A DNA stretch of 64,000 bases, taken from positions 3,596,001-3,660,000 of the forward strand of contig NZ_CP109104.1 of assembly GCF_035917675.1 (NCBI RefSeq), in the 5' to 3' direction. Made by a program: the position numbers and the translations under genes. The notes under the pieces are model-generated. The model saw only the letters and a program-made list of their open reading frames with translations. It was not told the origin of the DNA and ran no database searches. This DNA is from Streptomyces sp. NBC_01775. Its GTDB lineage: Bacteria; Actinomycetota; Actinomycetes; Streptomycetales; Streptomycetaceae. Positions 34,801 to 41,895 of the stretch are shown here, one piece after another; position 1 is the stretch's first letter; each line of letters opens with the position of its first letter.

Positions 34801-36282
34801 AGTCCGGGCACCGTGTCGGGGTCCAGGGCCGCTTCATGCAGGGGCGACGCGGGGCCCGGCGGCCCGGCGGACGAGGTCGGTGGCGCGCACGGCGCTGTTG
34901 CGCGCGGCGACGGCCCTGGTGCTGGCGCCGGTGCTGGTGCCGGCCCTGGTACGAATGGTCGTGACACGAACGATGAGGGTGGGGGCGTACGGCAGTTGGC
35001 GGCGCACTTCGTCCCCGCCGTCCCCGGGCCGCGCGACGGCGAGGACCCGCTGTCCGCCGGACCCGGCCGCCGCGGCGAGCGCCCGGCGCTCGACCCGGCG
35101 GAGCTGCGCTCCTGGGCCGCGGCCCGGCTGCCGTCGGCGATGGTGCCCAGCGTGTTCGTCGCCCACGAGTCGCTGCCGCTGACCCCGCAGGGCAAGCTCG
35201 ACCGTGCCGCACTGCCCGCCCAGGCGGCGCCCGTACGGCAGCGGCCCTCACGGGCGGCCGAGGGGGAGCGTGAGCGCACGCTGTGCGCTCTGTTCGCCGA
35301 GGTGCTGGAGGTGGACGAGGTCGGCGTGGACGACGACTTCTTCGCCCTGGGCGGGCACTCGCTGCCCGCCACCCGGCTGCTGGCCCGTATCCGCTCCCGG
35401 ACGGGCGCCGAGCTGTCGCTGAGCGCGCTCTACCAGGCGCCCACAGTCGACCGGTTGGCGCGGCTGCTCGATGAGACGGCGCCCCGCCCGGGGTCCGGGG
35501 GCGCCCGGGAGACCGGGGACGCCGGGGAGACCGGCGACGCCGGGCAGACCCGCGACGAGAAGGCCGGGCGTGACGCGGACGCCTACGGGATGCTGCTGCC
35601 GCTGCGCCCCGCCGGGGACGCGCCCCCGCTCTTCTGCGTACACCCCGCGGGCGGGCTGGGCTGGTGCTACGCCGCTTTGCCGCAGCACCTCCCCGACGAT
35701 GTCCCCGTCTACGCCCTCCAGGCCCAGGGCCTGCGCCCGGGTGAACGCCCCGCCGCGACCTTCGCGGAGCTGATCGGCGAGTACGTCGCGCGCATCCGCT
35801 CCGTACAGGCCCACGGCCCCTACCGGCTGCTGGGCTGGTCGCTGGGCGGCGCGCTGGCCCACGCGATCGGGGCGCGGCTCCAGGCCGAGGGCGAGAAGAT
35901 CTCCCTGCTCGCCCTGCTGGACGCGGCCCCCATCGACCCCGCCGAACGGACGGCGCCCCTGCGCGACCCGGCCACGGTGCGCCGCCTGGTGACCGAGGCG
36001 ATCGGCCATCGCCCCCTGGAAGAACCGCAGTTGGCGGCGGTGACAGGGGTGCTGGAGCACTACTCGCGGCTGCTGCCCACATACGAGGAGTCCCTCTTCG
36101 ACGGCGACGCCCTCTTCTACCGCGCGGCCCACAACGAGGTACCCCACGTCCCGTCCCCCCACATCTGGCACCGTCACCTCACGGGTGAGGTCACCGTCCA
36201 CGACGTCCCCTGCACCCACGGCACCATGACGGAACCGGAAGCGATGGCGGCGATGACCCGGACCCTGCCGCTGCTGGACTGA
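31846..36282 (+). CDS. Single-module non-ribosomal peptide synthetase, C-A-PCP-TE
   Basis: A 1478-residue EntF-like synthetase. The condensation domain (1-450) has AHHILIDGYS (about residue 140). The adenylation domain (about 470-1125) has LAFTSGTTGRPKG, NYYGPTECTVDAV, YRTGDLARW and a late lysine in LPLTPQGKLDR. The carrier serine is in DDFFALGGHSL (about 1172) and the thioesterase serine in LLGWSLGGAL (about 1330). By hand alignment the ten-residue code reads D-T-E-D-M-G-Y-V-D-K, whose acidic pair resembles codes for basic amino acids; low certainty. Two insertions are odd: a 9-base repeat (33643-33714) and about 105 glycine-rich residues between A8 and A10. No MbtH or second module is nearby. 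Confidence 0.92.
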   Translation: MGRFGSAEGLPLTAAQSGMWFAQELDPDNTCFRAAEVVEIRGPVDVGLLERALRQAVAETDAFRVRFVTDEEERVRQVVEPYEDWPLPVLDLRGERDPQEAALAWMWADHEQPVDLRRSRVFSFAVLRTADACFQLYMSAHHILIDGYSMALFFPRFAEIYTALEAGAPVPASRLAPLEQALADDADYHRSPKLERDRAYWAAELADWASPSNSSQHWLKPGRAFVRESGHLDAEAARGLRELARGARTSLPCAAMAALALYVHRFGDQDRDDVALDVTVNGRSAASRDVPCMLANVLPLRVTTSSQDTVDALLRRTAERAKGLVRHQRYPFWYLARELRLGRRPAGGMDGWGINVMTHDPQISFGRHPAVLRNLSNGPVSGMSVNVYDRPSDGSLRIDFQADPTAYPPEEIAGHLRRFLALLRTLATAGPALRLGDIDLLEPAERARVLDWGRGEEPGVPDVALHTAFEEQARGAPGETALVCGRERLTRGELNARANRLAHLLLVRGAGPGTTVAVALPRTAGYAVALLAVLKSGAACLPLDADHPAERTRMMLEDARPLFALATTRTAELLPGGCVPVLVTDAARTATELAGLPATDPGDPGDSGDSGKSGESGESGESVRADEAGGVRVPGGTPVRPALPGDTAYLAFTSGTTGRPKGVVVEHGQLTHLFHDHERTLIAPAVRAAGHRLRAALTASFCFDTSWEGWLFLAAGQEVHLVEDPVRHDPAALVALVEEHGIDFLDVTPTVLKQLMSAGLFTEGRHHPGTLMVGGEALDPALWERLRRLPRTAVHNYYGPTECTVDAVWCRLDQQGEAPVIGRPGQHVRAYVLDRCLRPVPPAVTGELYLGGAQVARGYLGRPELTARAFLPDPFGPPGARMYRTGDLARWTAGGQLEYVGRGDGQIKLRGVRIEPREVETVLAEHPHIAEVAVTAQRAAGTAVFGDASGLGDSAGTGGGTGFGDRAGFGDRAGFAGVAGSRGAGSPGTVSGSRAASCRGDAGPGGPADEVGGAHGAVARGDGPGAGAGAGAGPGTNGRDTNDEGGGVRQLAAHFVPAVPGPRDGEDPLSAGPGRRGERPALDPAELRSWAAARLPSAMVPSVFVAHESLPLTPQGKLDRAALPAQAAPVRQRPSRAAEGERERTLCALFAEVLEVDEVGVDDDFFALGGHSLPATRLLARIRSRTGAELSLSALYQAPTVDRLARLLDETAPRPGSGGARETGDAGETGDAGQTRDEKAGRDADAYGMLLPLRPAGDAPPLFCVHPAGGLGWCYAALPQHLPDDVPVYALQAQGLRPGERPAATFAELIGEYVARIRSVQAHGPYRLLGWSLGGALAHAIGARLQAEGEKISLLALLDAAPIDPAERTAPLRDPATVRRLVTEAIGHRPLEEPQLAAVTGVLEHYSRLLPTYEESLFDGDALFYRAAHNEVPHVPSPHIWHRHLTGEVTVHDVPCTHGTMTEPEAMAAMTRTLPLLD
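33643..33714 (+). repeat. In-frame 9-base tandem repeat in the peptide synthetase
   Basis: Eight 9-base units of the form GANNCCGGT encode GDPGDSGDSGKSGES. The tract expands a loop of the adenylation domain ahead of the A3 motif, so its copy number can vary without a frameshift. Confidence 0.85.
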
Positions 36283-36307
36283 ACTGCGGGCGCGTCCCGC
36301 GTGGTAG

Positions 36308-36910
36308 TCAGAGCCCCGTCTCCCCGGGGGCGGGGGCCGACCAGAGGTGGCCGACCGCGTCAAGGACCAGTTGGCATACGGTGTCCGGCTCCGCCCCGGC
36401 CAACGGTTCGCGCGCGACGACCGTACGCATCAAGCCGATACCGAGCAGCCAGGCCATGGCCAGATCCGCGCGCAGGGCAGCGTCCTCGGTCCCGGAGAGC
36501 GAGGCCAGCGCGCTCTGGTACTCCTGGCCCAGCTCCAGCAGGGCCCCGGCCGCCTCGTCGCCCCGCCCTATGGAGCGCAGATACACCTCCAGGGTGCGGT
36601 CGGCGGCCCCGGAGGCGCTCTGGCTCAGCATCGAACGAAGGGCCGTCTCAAACAGCTGCTCGGGAGGTGTCGTCTGGAGACGTTCCAGGCCTCCCTGTGC
36701 GACGACCTCGGCGAGCAGCTTCTGCTTGGAGCCGAAGTACCGGAACAGCAGCGCCTGGTTGGCCCCCGCCCGGGCGGCGATGTCGCGGACCGTCGCCGCC
36801 TCGTAGCCCCGCTCCGCGAACAGGTCACGGGCGGCTTCGAGCAGCCGTCTGCGGGTGGCCGCCGCGTCCCGGCGACGCTCGCCCGCCGGCGAGGAGGGGG
36901 CTTGTGCCAT
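36308..36910 (-). CDS. TetR-family transcriptional regulator
   Basis: A 200-residue TetR protein. The HTH lies at about residues 20-65 (RRLLEAARDLFAERGYEAATVRDIAARAG with ALLFRYFGSKQKLL, given in part). The C-terminal ligand domain is helical. The gene is divergent from the P450 gene, and the 110-base gap contains a perfect palindrome. It is convergent with the peptide synthetase, 25 bases from that gene's stop. Repression of the P450/ferredoxin pair, relieved by an aromatic or lipophilic ligand, is the likely role. Confidence 0.9.
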   Translation of the reverse strand: MAQAPSSPAGERRRDAAATRRRLLEAARDLFAERGYEAATVRDIAARAGANQALLFRYFGSKQKLLAEVVAQGGLERLQTTPPEQLFETALRSMLSQSASGAADRTLEVYLRSIGRGDEAAGALLELGQEYQSALASLSGTEDAALRADLAMAWLLGIGLMRTVVAREPLAGAEPDTVCQLVLDAVGHLWSAPAPGETGL

Positions 36911-36987
36911 GGCTGGGTCCTCTCGGATGGCCCGTCAGGATAACGGCCGTAAAGCATCGTTGACCGCCCCCGGAAGCCGGTCCTACG

Positions 36988-37009
36988 GTTGTAAGCAGTT
37001 GCTTACAAC
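36988..37009. promoter_or_regulatory. Perfect TetR operator palindrome
   Basis: GTTGTAAGCA-GT-TGCTTACAAC is a perfect 10-base inverted repeat with a 2-base spacer. It lies between the divergent TetR and P450 genes and ends 11 bases before the P450 ATG, just upstream of its GGGAGG ribosome binding site, so a bound repressor would block transcription of the P450. Confidence 0.85.
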
Positions 37010-37020
37010 TGGGAGGCCGT

Positions 37021-38211
37021 ATGACGACAGCGGAAGTCGAACCCCACGCCTACCCCTTCAACGCCCCCGAAGGACTCCAGCTCGCCGAGGAGTACGAACG
37101 CGTACGGGACCAACCGGGACTGCTGCGGGTCCGGATGGCGTACGGCGAGCCCGCCTGGCTGGTCACCCGCTACGCCGATGCCCGGCTCGTACTCGGCGAC
37201 CAGCGCTTCAGCCGGGCCGCCGGGGCCACGCACGACGAGCCCCGGCAGTCCGAGGGCCGGCGCGGCGGCGGAATCATCAGCATGGATCCGCCGGACCACA
37301 CCCGGCTGCGCTCGCTGGTGGCCAAAGCGTTCACCGTCCGCCAGGTCGAGAAGCTCCGGCCCCAGGTCAAGGAGCTGACCGCGGGCCTCCTCGACGAACT
37401 GGAGGCGGCCGGCCCGCCCGCCGACCTGGTCGACCGCTTCGCGCTGCCCCTGCCCGTCGCGGTGATCTGCCAGATGCTCGGGGTGCCGACGGCCGACCGT
37501 CCGCGCTTCCGGGTGTGGAGCGACGACGCGCTCTCGACCAGTTCCCTGACGGCGGCGGAGTTCGAGGCCAGCCGGGAGGAACTGCGCGCCTACATGGGCG
37601 AGTTGATCGCCCTGCACCGCGCCGACCCGCGGGACGACCTGATGACCGCGCTCATCGAGGCCAGGGACGGCCGGGACCGGCTCTCCGAACTGGAGCTGGT
37701 CGATCTGTGTGTGTCCATCCTGGTGGCCGGCCACGAGACCACCGCTTCCCAGATCCCCAACTTCGTCCTCACCCTGCTCGACCACCCCGACCAGCTGGCC
37801 CGGCTGAGGGAGAACCCTGAGCTGATCCCGGACGCGGTGGAGGAGCTGCTGCGCTTCGTCCCCCTGGGCAGCGGCGCCGGCCAGCCCCGGTACGCCACCG
37901 AGGACATCGAGATCGGCGGCACCCTCGTCCGGGCCGGCGCACCCGTCCTGGTCGCGGTGGGCGCCGCCAACCGCGACGCGCTGCGCTTCAGCGTGCCCGG
38001 CACCCTCGACATCTCCCGCGAGGACAACAAACACCTCGGATTCGGCCACGGAGTTCATCACTGCCTGGGCGCCCCACTGGCCCGGCTGGAGCTCCAGGAG
38101 GCACTGAGCGCCCTGCTCACCCGCTTCCCCGGACTGAGACTGGCCGGGGACGTGACCTGGAAGTCCGAGATGCTGGTGCGCGGCCCGCGCGTCATGCCCA
38201 TCGAGTGGTGA
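37021..38211 (+). CDS. Cytochrome P450
   Basis: A 396-residue soluble bacterial P450. The I helix has LVAGHETTASQ (oxygen-activating Thr), the K helix EELLRFVPLG, and the heme ligand loop FGHGVHHCLGAPLARLE (Cys near residue 347). It has SMDPPDHTRLR near residue 82, typical of actinobacterial CYP105/107-like enzymes. GGGAGG precedes the ATG. A ferredoxin gene starts 6 bases after its stop. It probably hydroxylates a xenobiotic or metabolite; whether it acts on the product of the neighbouring synthetase is unknown. Confidence 0.93.
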   Translation: MTTAEVEPHAYPFNAPEGLQLAEEYERVRDQPGLLRVRMAYGEPAWLVTRYADARLVLGDQRFSRAAGATHDEPRQSEGRRGGGIISMDPPDHTRLRSLVAKAFTVRQVEKLRPQVKELTAGLLDELEAAGPPADLVDRFALPLPVAVICQMLGVPTADRPRFRVWSDDALSTSSLTAAEFEASREELRAYMGELIALHRADPRDDLMTALIEARDGRDRLSELELVDLCVSILVAGHETTASQIPNFVLTLLDHPDQLARLRENPELIPDAVEELLRFVPLGSGAGQPRYATEDIEIGGTLVRAGAPVLVAVGAANRDALRFSVPGTLDISREDNKHLGFGHGVHHCLGAPLARLELQEALSALLTRFPGLRLAGDVTWKSEMLVRGPRVMPIEW

Positions 38212-38217
38212 GAGCCG

Positions 38218-38436
38218 ATGCCGTGGAACGTACGCGTCGACTCCCGGCTCTGTCAGGCGTCGGGGATGTGCGCGGGCCTCGCCCCCGAGCTCTTCGTCCT
38301 GGACGGTGAGCACGCCCGGGTGCGCGCCGACCCGGTCGAACCGGACGAGCGCGCCCTGGACGCCGCCGACATCTGCCCGGCCCTGGCGATCACGGTCCAC
38401 GAAGGGAACACCGTGATCGCCCCGACCCCCGACTGA
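38218..38436 (+). CDS. Ferredoxin, [3Fe-4S] type
   Basis: A 72-residue ferredoxin with cluster cysteines in CQASGMC and in ICPALAI, the C-x5-C ... C-P pattern of the 3Fe-4S ferredoxins that serve actinobacterial P450s. It starts 6 bases after the P450 stop, so the two are co-expressed. A reductase must come from elsewhere. Confidence 0.93.
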   Translation: MPWNVRVDSRLCQASGMCAGLAPELFVLDGEHARVRADPVEPDERALDAADICPALAITVHEGNTVIAPTPD

Positions 38437-38596
38437 CCCCCACCCACTGACCATCCACGACCGGCCACCGGGGCCGTGGGCCCATGACCCACGGGCCACG
38501 GCCCCACGGGCCACGGTCCACGGCCCGGGTGGACCGGCAGTGCGGCCGGTCCACCGGACGAGGGGCGTGGGCTGTACGCGAAGACCGCGGGAGACG

Positions 38597-39115
38597 TCAG
38601 ACGGGCGGGTCGGTGCGAAGGAGGCTGTATGTCACCCCGTCCCGCCACGCGCCGTCTCTCCAGCCGATACCACGCATCACGCCTTCACGACTGAATCCGG
38701 CCCTTTCCAGCGTCTTCTGCTCGGCGATGTTCTCGACCTCGGTGTCGGCCTCGATGCGGTGGACCGGAGAGTGCGCGAACAGATAGCGCGCCAGCAACCG
38801 GTGCGCCTCGGCGCCGTACCCCTGGCCGCGCGCCTGTGGCAGCAACGCGATCCCCATCGTCCAGCAGTGGGCCGCCGGTGTCGTCTGCCGACGGCGCCAG
38901 TTCACAAAGCCGAGCGACTCGCTGCCGCGGACCACCATCAGCGTTCCGCCGTCGTCGCCGAGCAGCCCGTTCTCCGCCCACTTCCGCCGGTGCCGGCCCG
39001 GATCGAAGAATCCGAACAGCGCGAACTCACCCGCCGCCTCCGGATCCTGGGTCAGATTTTCCAGCACAACCAGGTCGGCCTCGCTCACGGGCCGCAGCGC
39101 CACTTGATCGGTCAC
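38597..39115 (-). CDS. GNAT-family N-acetyltransferase (RimJ/RimL-like)
   Basis: A 172-residue acetyltransferase. VALRPVSEADL at the start, then MGIALLPQARGQGYGAEAHRLLARYLF with the acetyl-CoA pyrophosphate-binding Q/R-x-x-G-x-G/A, and VENIAEQKTLERAGFSREGVMR near the C-terminus, are typical of the RimL group. The likely reaction is N-acetylation of a protein terminus or amine. Its position beside repeat-rich DNA gives no further clue. Confidence 0.88.
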   Translation of the reverse strand: MTDQVALRPVSEADLVVLENLTQDPEAAGEFALFGFFDPGRHRRKWAENGLLGDDGGTLMVVRGSESLGFVNWRRRQTTPAAHCWTMGIALLPQARGQGYGAEAHRLLARYLFAHSPVHRIEADTEVENIAEQKTLERAGFSREGVMRGIGWRDGAWRDGVTYSLLRTDPPV

Positions 39116-39310
39116 GCCCGCGACCTTGCCTCACGCGTTCACCGGCTGTCCACCGAATGAGGTTCTCCGGTTGTGCTGAGGTGGGTCGCGCCGTCCAGGC
39201 CACCCAGCCCAACCAAGCGGCTCAGCCCGGCCGCTCGGCCGCGCGGCCGTTTCCGGCACGCTTCGCGGCCCGGCCGCGTGGCGGGGGCCCTCGGTTCGGT
39301 TCCGTCCACG

Positions 39311-39412
39311 GGCAAGAAATTTTTCACACGGGCAAAGGAGAATTTCCTGTGTGATGATGACCGGCGGGGGTCATCCGGTGAGGATCCGGGTGGAACGGGG
39401 GAGGAACACGAG
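39311..39412 (+). promoter_or_regulatory. AT-rich leader of the Rhs locus
   Basis: An AT-rich patch (AAGAAATTTTTCACACGGGC, then GGAGAATTTCCTGTGTGATG) stands out in very GC-rich DNA and has CACAC and GTGTG in opposite orientation 20 bases apart. It probably holds the promoter for the two accessory genes and the toxin genes downstream. GGGGGAGGAAC is the ribosome binding site of the gene at 39413. Confidence 0.45.
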
Positions 39413-39940
39413 ATGTCGTTGCGTGAGTTGGTCCGCGACGAAGCGGTCGCGGGGATGACCCGGCCGGAGCTGCTGGCGGCGACGCGTTCCGCGCGACTGT
39501 ATTTCCAGCGGCCCGAGGAGCCGGGCTTCTTGGTGTCGGAGACGGTGGGCGGCCCGGTGGTGCCGGTCTTCACGTCCTGGGAGGGACTGGCGTTGTTCGC
39601 CGGTCCCTGCGAGTGGGCGTCGACGACGGTGTCGGATCTGATCGAGCTGCTGCCCGAGGGTGTGCGTGCGCTGGTGGATCCGTTGGGGCCGCGCGCGTTC
39701 GTGCTGGACGCGGACACGCTGCGGGAGCCGGGCGCGAGCGCGGGTGCGAGTGCGAACACACAGGCAGACGCCGACGCACGGGCGGACGCGAACACGCACG
39801 CGGACGCGGACGCGGGTGCCGACACGGGTCCGAGCGCGGACACGGGTCCCCGCGCGGGTGCCGACACGGGCGCGGGTGCGCGGCAGGAGTCGGGCGCGGG
39901 TTCGGAATCAGGCGCGGGTCCGGGTGGGGTGTCGGTATGA
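39413..39940 (+). CDS. SseB-like (SAV_915-type) accessory protein
   Basis: A 175-residue protein. Residues 1-105 resemble the SseB-like family often found beside streptomycete secreted toxins (LYFQRPEEPGFLVSE; PVFTSWEGLALFAG; LIELLPEGVRALVDPLG). The remaining 70 residues are a low-complexity alanine-aspartate-glycine-threonine tail (ADTGPRAGADTGAG). The stop overlaps the next ATG. GGAGG lies 10 bases before the start. The family function is not known; a role in secretion of the Rhs protein is an inference from context. Confidence 0.7.
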   Translation: MSLRELVRDEAVAGMTRPELLAATRSARLYFQRPEEPGFLVSETVGGPVVPVFTSWEGLALFAGPCEWASTTVSDLIELLPEGVRALVDPLGPRAFVLDADTLREPGASAGASANTQADADARADANTHADADAGADTGPSADTGPRAGADTGAGARQESGAGSESGAGPGGVSV

Positions 39941-40488
39941 CTGAACACCTGCGGGAGCCCGGCTCGAAGGGTGTGCAGCCGGGGGACGGCTACCGGGTGG
40001 AGATCGCCTCGTTGCGGCGGATCCTCAAGCCGTTGGAGGAGTCCGTGACCGCGGCGCGGAAGATCAAGAACGACTGGAAGCCGATGGCCGAGCACATCAA
40101 TCTGGCGGCCACCATGGACATCGTCACGCCGGCCGAAGACGTCCTGTCCAAGTGGGGGTTCGGCATGGGCCGGGTCGCCGAGCACACCGACACCGTTGTC
40201 GATACCCTCCAGGAGGTCATCGCCGCCTACATGCTCGCCGACCTGCTGCGCGTCAAGGACTTCGCTCCCACCGCGGACAACATCGCCAAACTGCCGTCCG
40301 GCGACGTCGGCCAGTGGGTGTGGGACCACGGCGCCCGCCCCAAGTTCGACCCGCCGCCGAAGATCTGGCAGGAACCCTGGCTGGACGATGACGGCACGAC
40401 GGTGACGGGGGATGTACCCACCAATCCCCGGCAGCGCGTCGATGGGACGTGGGAAGTGGACGGCGGCGGGGGCGGGACGATCGCTTGA
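39937..40488 (+). CDS. WXG-like helical protein, probable Rhs accessory
   Basis: A 183-residue protein with a helical N-terminal 120 residues (EIASLRRILKPLEESVTAARKI; LSKWGFGMGRVAEHTDTVV, given in part) similar to WXG100/ESX-type secretion partners, and a polar tail with PPPKIWQEPWLDDDG. It overlaps the previous gene by 4 bases (ATGA). Its TGA stop falls inside the right end of a TnpB element inserted after it, so its original C-terminus may be longer. It precedes the Rhs toxin gene and shares its WXG-like N-terminal character, so I see it as part of the same system. Confidence 0.65.
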   Translation: MTEHLREPGSKGVQPGDGYRVEIASLRRILKPLEESVTAARKIKNDWKPMAEHINLAATMDIVTPAEDVLSKWGFGMGRVAEHTDTVVDTLQEVIAAYMLADLLRVKDFAPTADNIAKLPSGDVGQWVWDHGARPKFDPPPKIWQEPWLDDDGTTVTGDVPTNPRQRVDGTWEVDGGGGGTIA

Positions 40489-40519
40489 CTTGAGCCCCTT
40501 CCTGAAGGGAGGGGGATCC

Positions 40520-41716
40520 CTACGGCTCGCGCCGTGGGGGTTTCTGCTTCATCGCCGGCTGCCCCGTCCGGGAGGACTCCCGTTGAGGTCTTACACCAGC
40601 TCCCCAGACAGACACCGCCAGCCCGGCGGCCAGAATGTTCTTCGCCGCATTCACGTCCCGGTCATGCACCGTGCCGCACTCACACGTCCGTGTACGGACG
40701 TTGAGCGGCAGCTTCGACCGGATCGTGCCGCAAGCACCGCACAGCTTCGAGCTGGGGAACCAGCGGTCGACGACCACGAGTTCCCGCCCGTACCACGCGG
40801 TTTTGTACCCCAACATCGTTCGCATGTCGCTCCACGCCGCGTCGGAGACGGAGCGGGCGAGCTTGTGGTTCTTGACCATGTTACGGACGGTCAGGTCCTC
40901 GATCACGACCGTTTGGTTCTCACGGACGAGCCGAGTGGTCAGCTTGTGGAGGAAGTCCCGGCGCCGGTCGGCGATCCGCGCGTGGACACGGGCGGCCTTC
41001 CGGCGGGCCCTGGCCCGGTTGCTCCCCTCTCCCTTTGCCTCGCGGGACAGTTCCCGCTGGGCCCTGGCGAGCCGGGCCCGGTCCTTGCGCTCATGTTTCG
41101 GGTTGGGGATCTTCTCTCCGGTGGAGAGCGTAGCCAGGGACGTGATCCCCAGGTCGATACCGACGGCACTCGTGGTGGGCGGGGCCGGGGTGATGGTGTC
41201 CTCGCAGAGCATCGACACGAACCAGCGTCCGGCCGCGTCCTGGGACACGGTCACCGCGGACGGCCGCGTGCCCTCGGGGAGCGGCCGGGACCACACGATG
41301 TGCAGCGGCTCGGCCATCTTGGCGAGGGTCAGCCTGCCCTCGCGGAAGCGGAAACCGCTGGTGGTGTACTCGGCACTCCTGTGGGACTTCTTCCGCGACT
41401 TGAAGTGCGGGTACTTCGCGCGCTTGGCGAAGAAGTTCGTGAACGCGACCTGCAAGTGCCGCAGCGTCTGCTGGAGCGGAACCGAGGACACCTCGCCCAG
41501 GTAAGCCAGTTCTTCGGTCTTTTTCCAGGCGGTCAGCAGCGCGGAGGTCTGGTTGTAGTTGACCCGCTCCTGCCGCGTTCACGCCTGCGTACGGGCCTCG
41601 AGCGCCATGTTGTAGACCTTCCGCACGCATCCGAAGGTACGCGACAGCTCAGCCGCCTGCGCGTCCGTCGGATAGAAGGTGTACTTGAACGCCCGCTTCA
41701 CATGGTTCGGGGCCAT
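40520..41716 (-). pseudogene. tnpB: TnpB RNA-guided nuclease with one internal stop
   Basis: The frame from ATG 41716 reads VKRAFKYTFYPTDAQ at the start, meets a single TGA at 41581-41579 (in ARTQA*TRQERVNY, where a tryptophan codon is expected) and continues uninterrupted to 40520. RuvC residues are intact after the stop: D in VGIDLGITSLA, E in VIEDLTVRNM, D in HDRDVNAAK. The zinc ribbon cysteines (CGACG, TCECG) are also present. A restart at ATG 41491 would give a 323-residue protein without the N-terminal wedge, so probably inactive unless the stop is suppressed. Confidence 0.88.
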
Positions 41717-41834
41717 GCTCACAAACTGGCGCCACTACTGGTCAGACCCAAGCCTGCTGGTCAGAGCACTCCGATCCGCCCTCGCGGCGAAACCCAACTC
41801 CTTGCCCTGCTCCACAGGAGCCCGATTCCTCCCT

Positions 41835-41873
41835 GGCCTGAAGGACTCTGTCCTCAGCAGAGTCCTTCAGGCC
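41835..41873. repeat. Perfect 16-base stem-loop at the element's left end
   Basis: GGCCTGAAGGACTCTG and CAGAGTCCTTCAGGCC flank a 7-base loop. It is in the left end of the TnpB element and also in the leader of the Rhs gene, 23 bases before its start codon, so it could attenuate transcription of Rhs or be the end hairpin of the element. Confidence 0.85.
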
Positions 41874-41895
41874 GGGGTTTCCTCGGAGGTATCCG

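Larger units (their letters stand above)
40484..41880 (-). mobile_element. TnpB element (IS605 type), copy 1, inactive
   Basis: The element has no tnpA and holds only the tnpB pseudogene. Right end at 40484-40515: hairpin CCCTTC-CT-GAAGGG and terminal TCAAG (minus strand). Left end at about 41809-41880: the motif AGGAATCGGGCTCCTG, shared with copy 2, and a perfect 16-base-pair stem-loop (41835-41873). It sits between two genes of the Rhs locus on the opposite strand. Exact ends are uncertain by a few bases. Confidence 0.75.

Noticed and set aside
41835..41873. Stem-loop before the Rhs gene as a riboswitch
   Set aside because: It is a plain perfect hairpin without conserved aptamer features and coincides with the TnpB element's left end, which explains it better.
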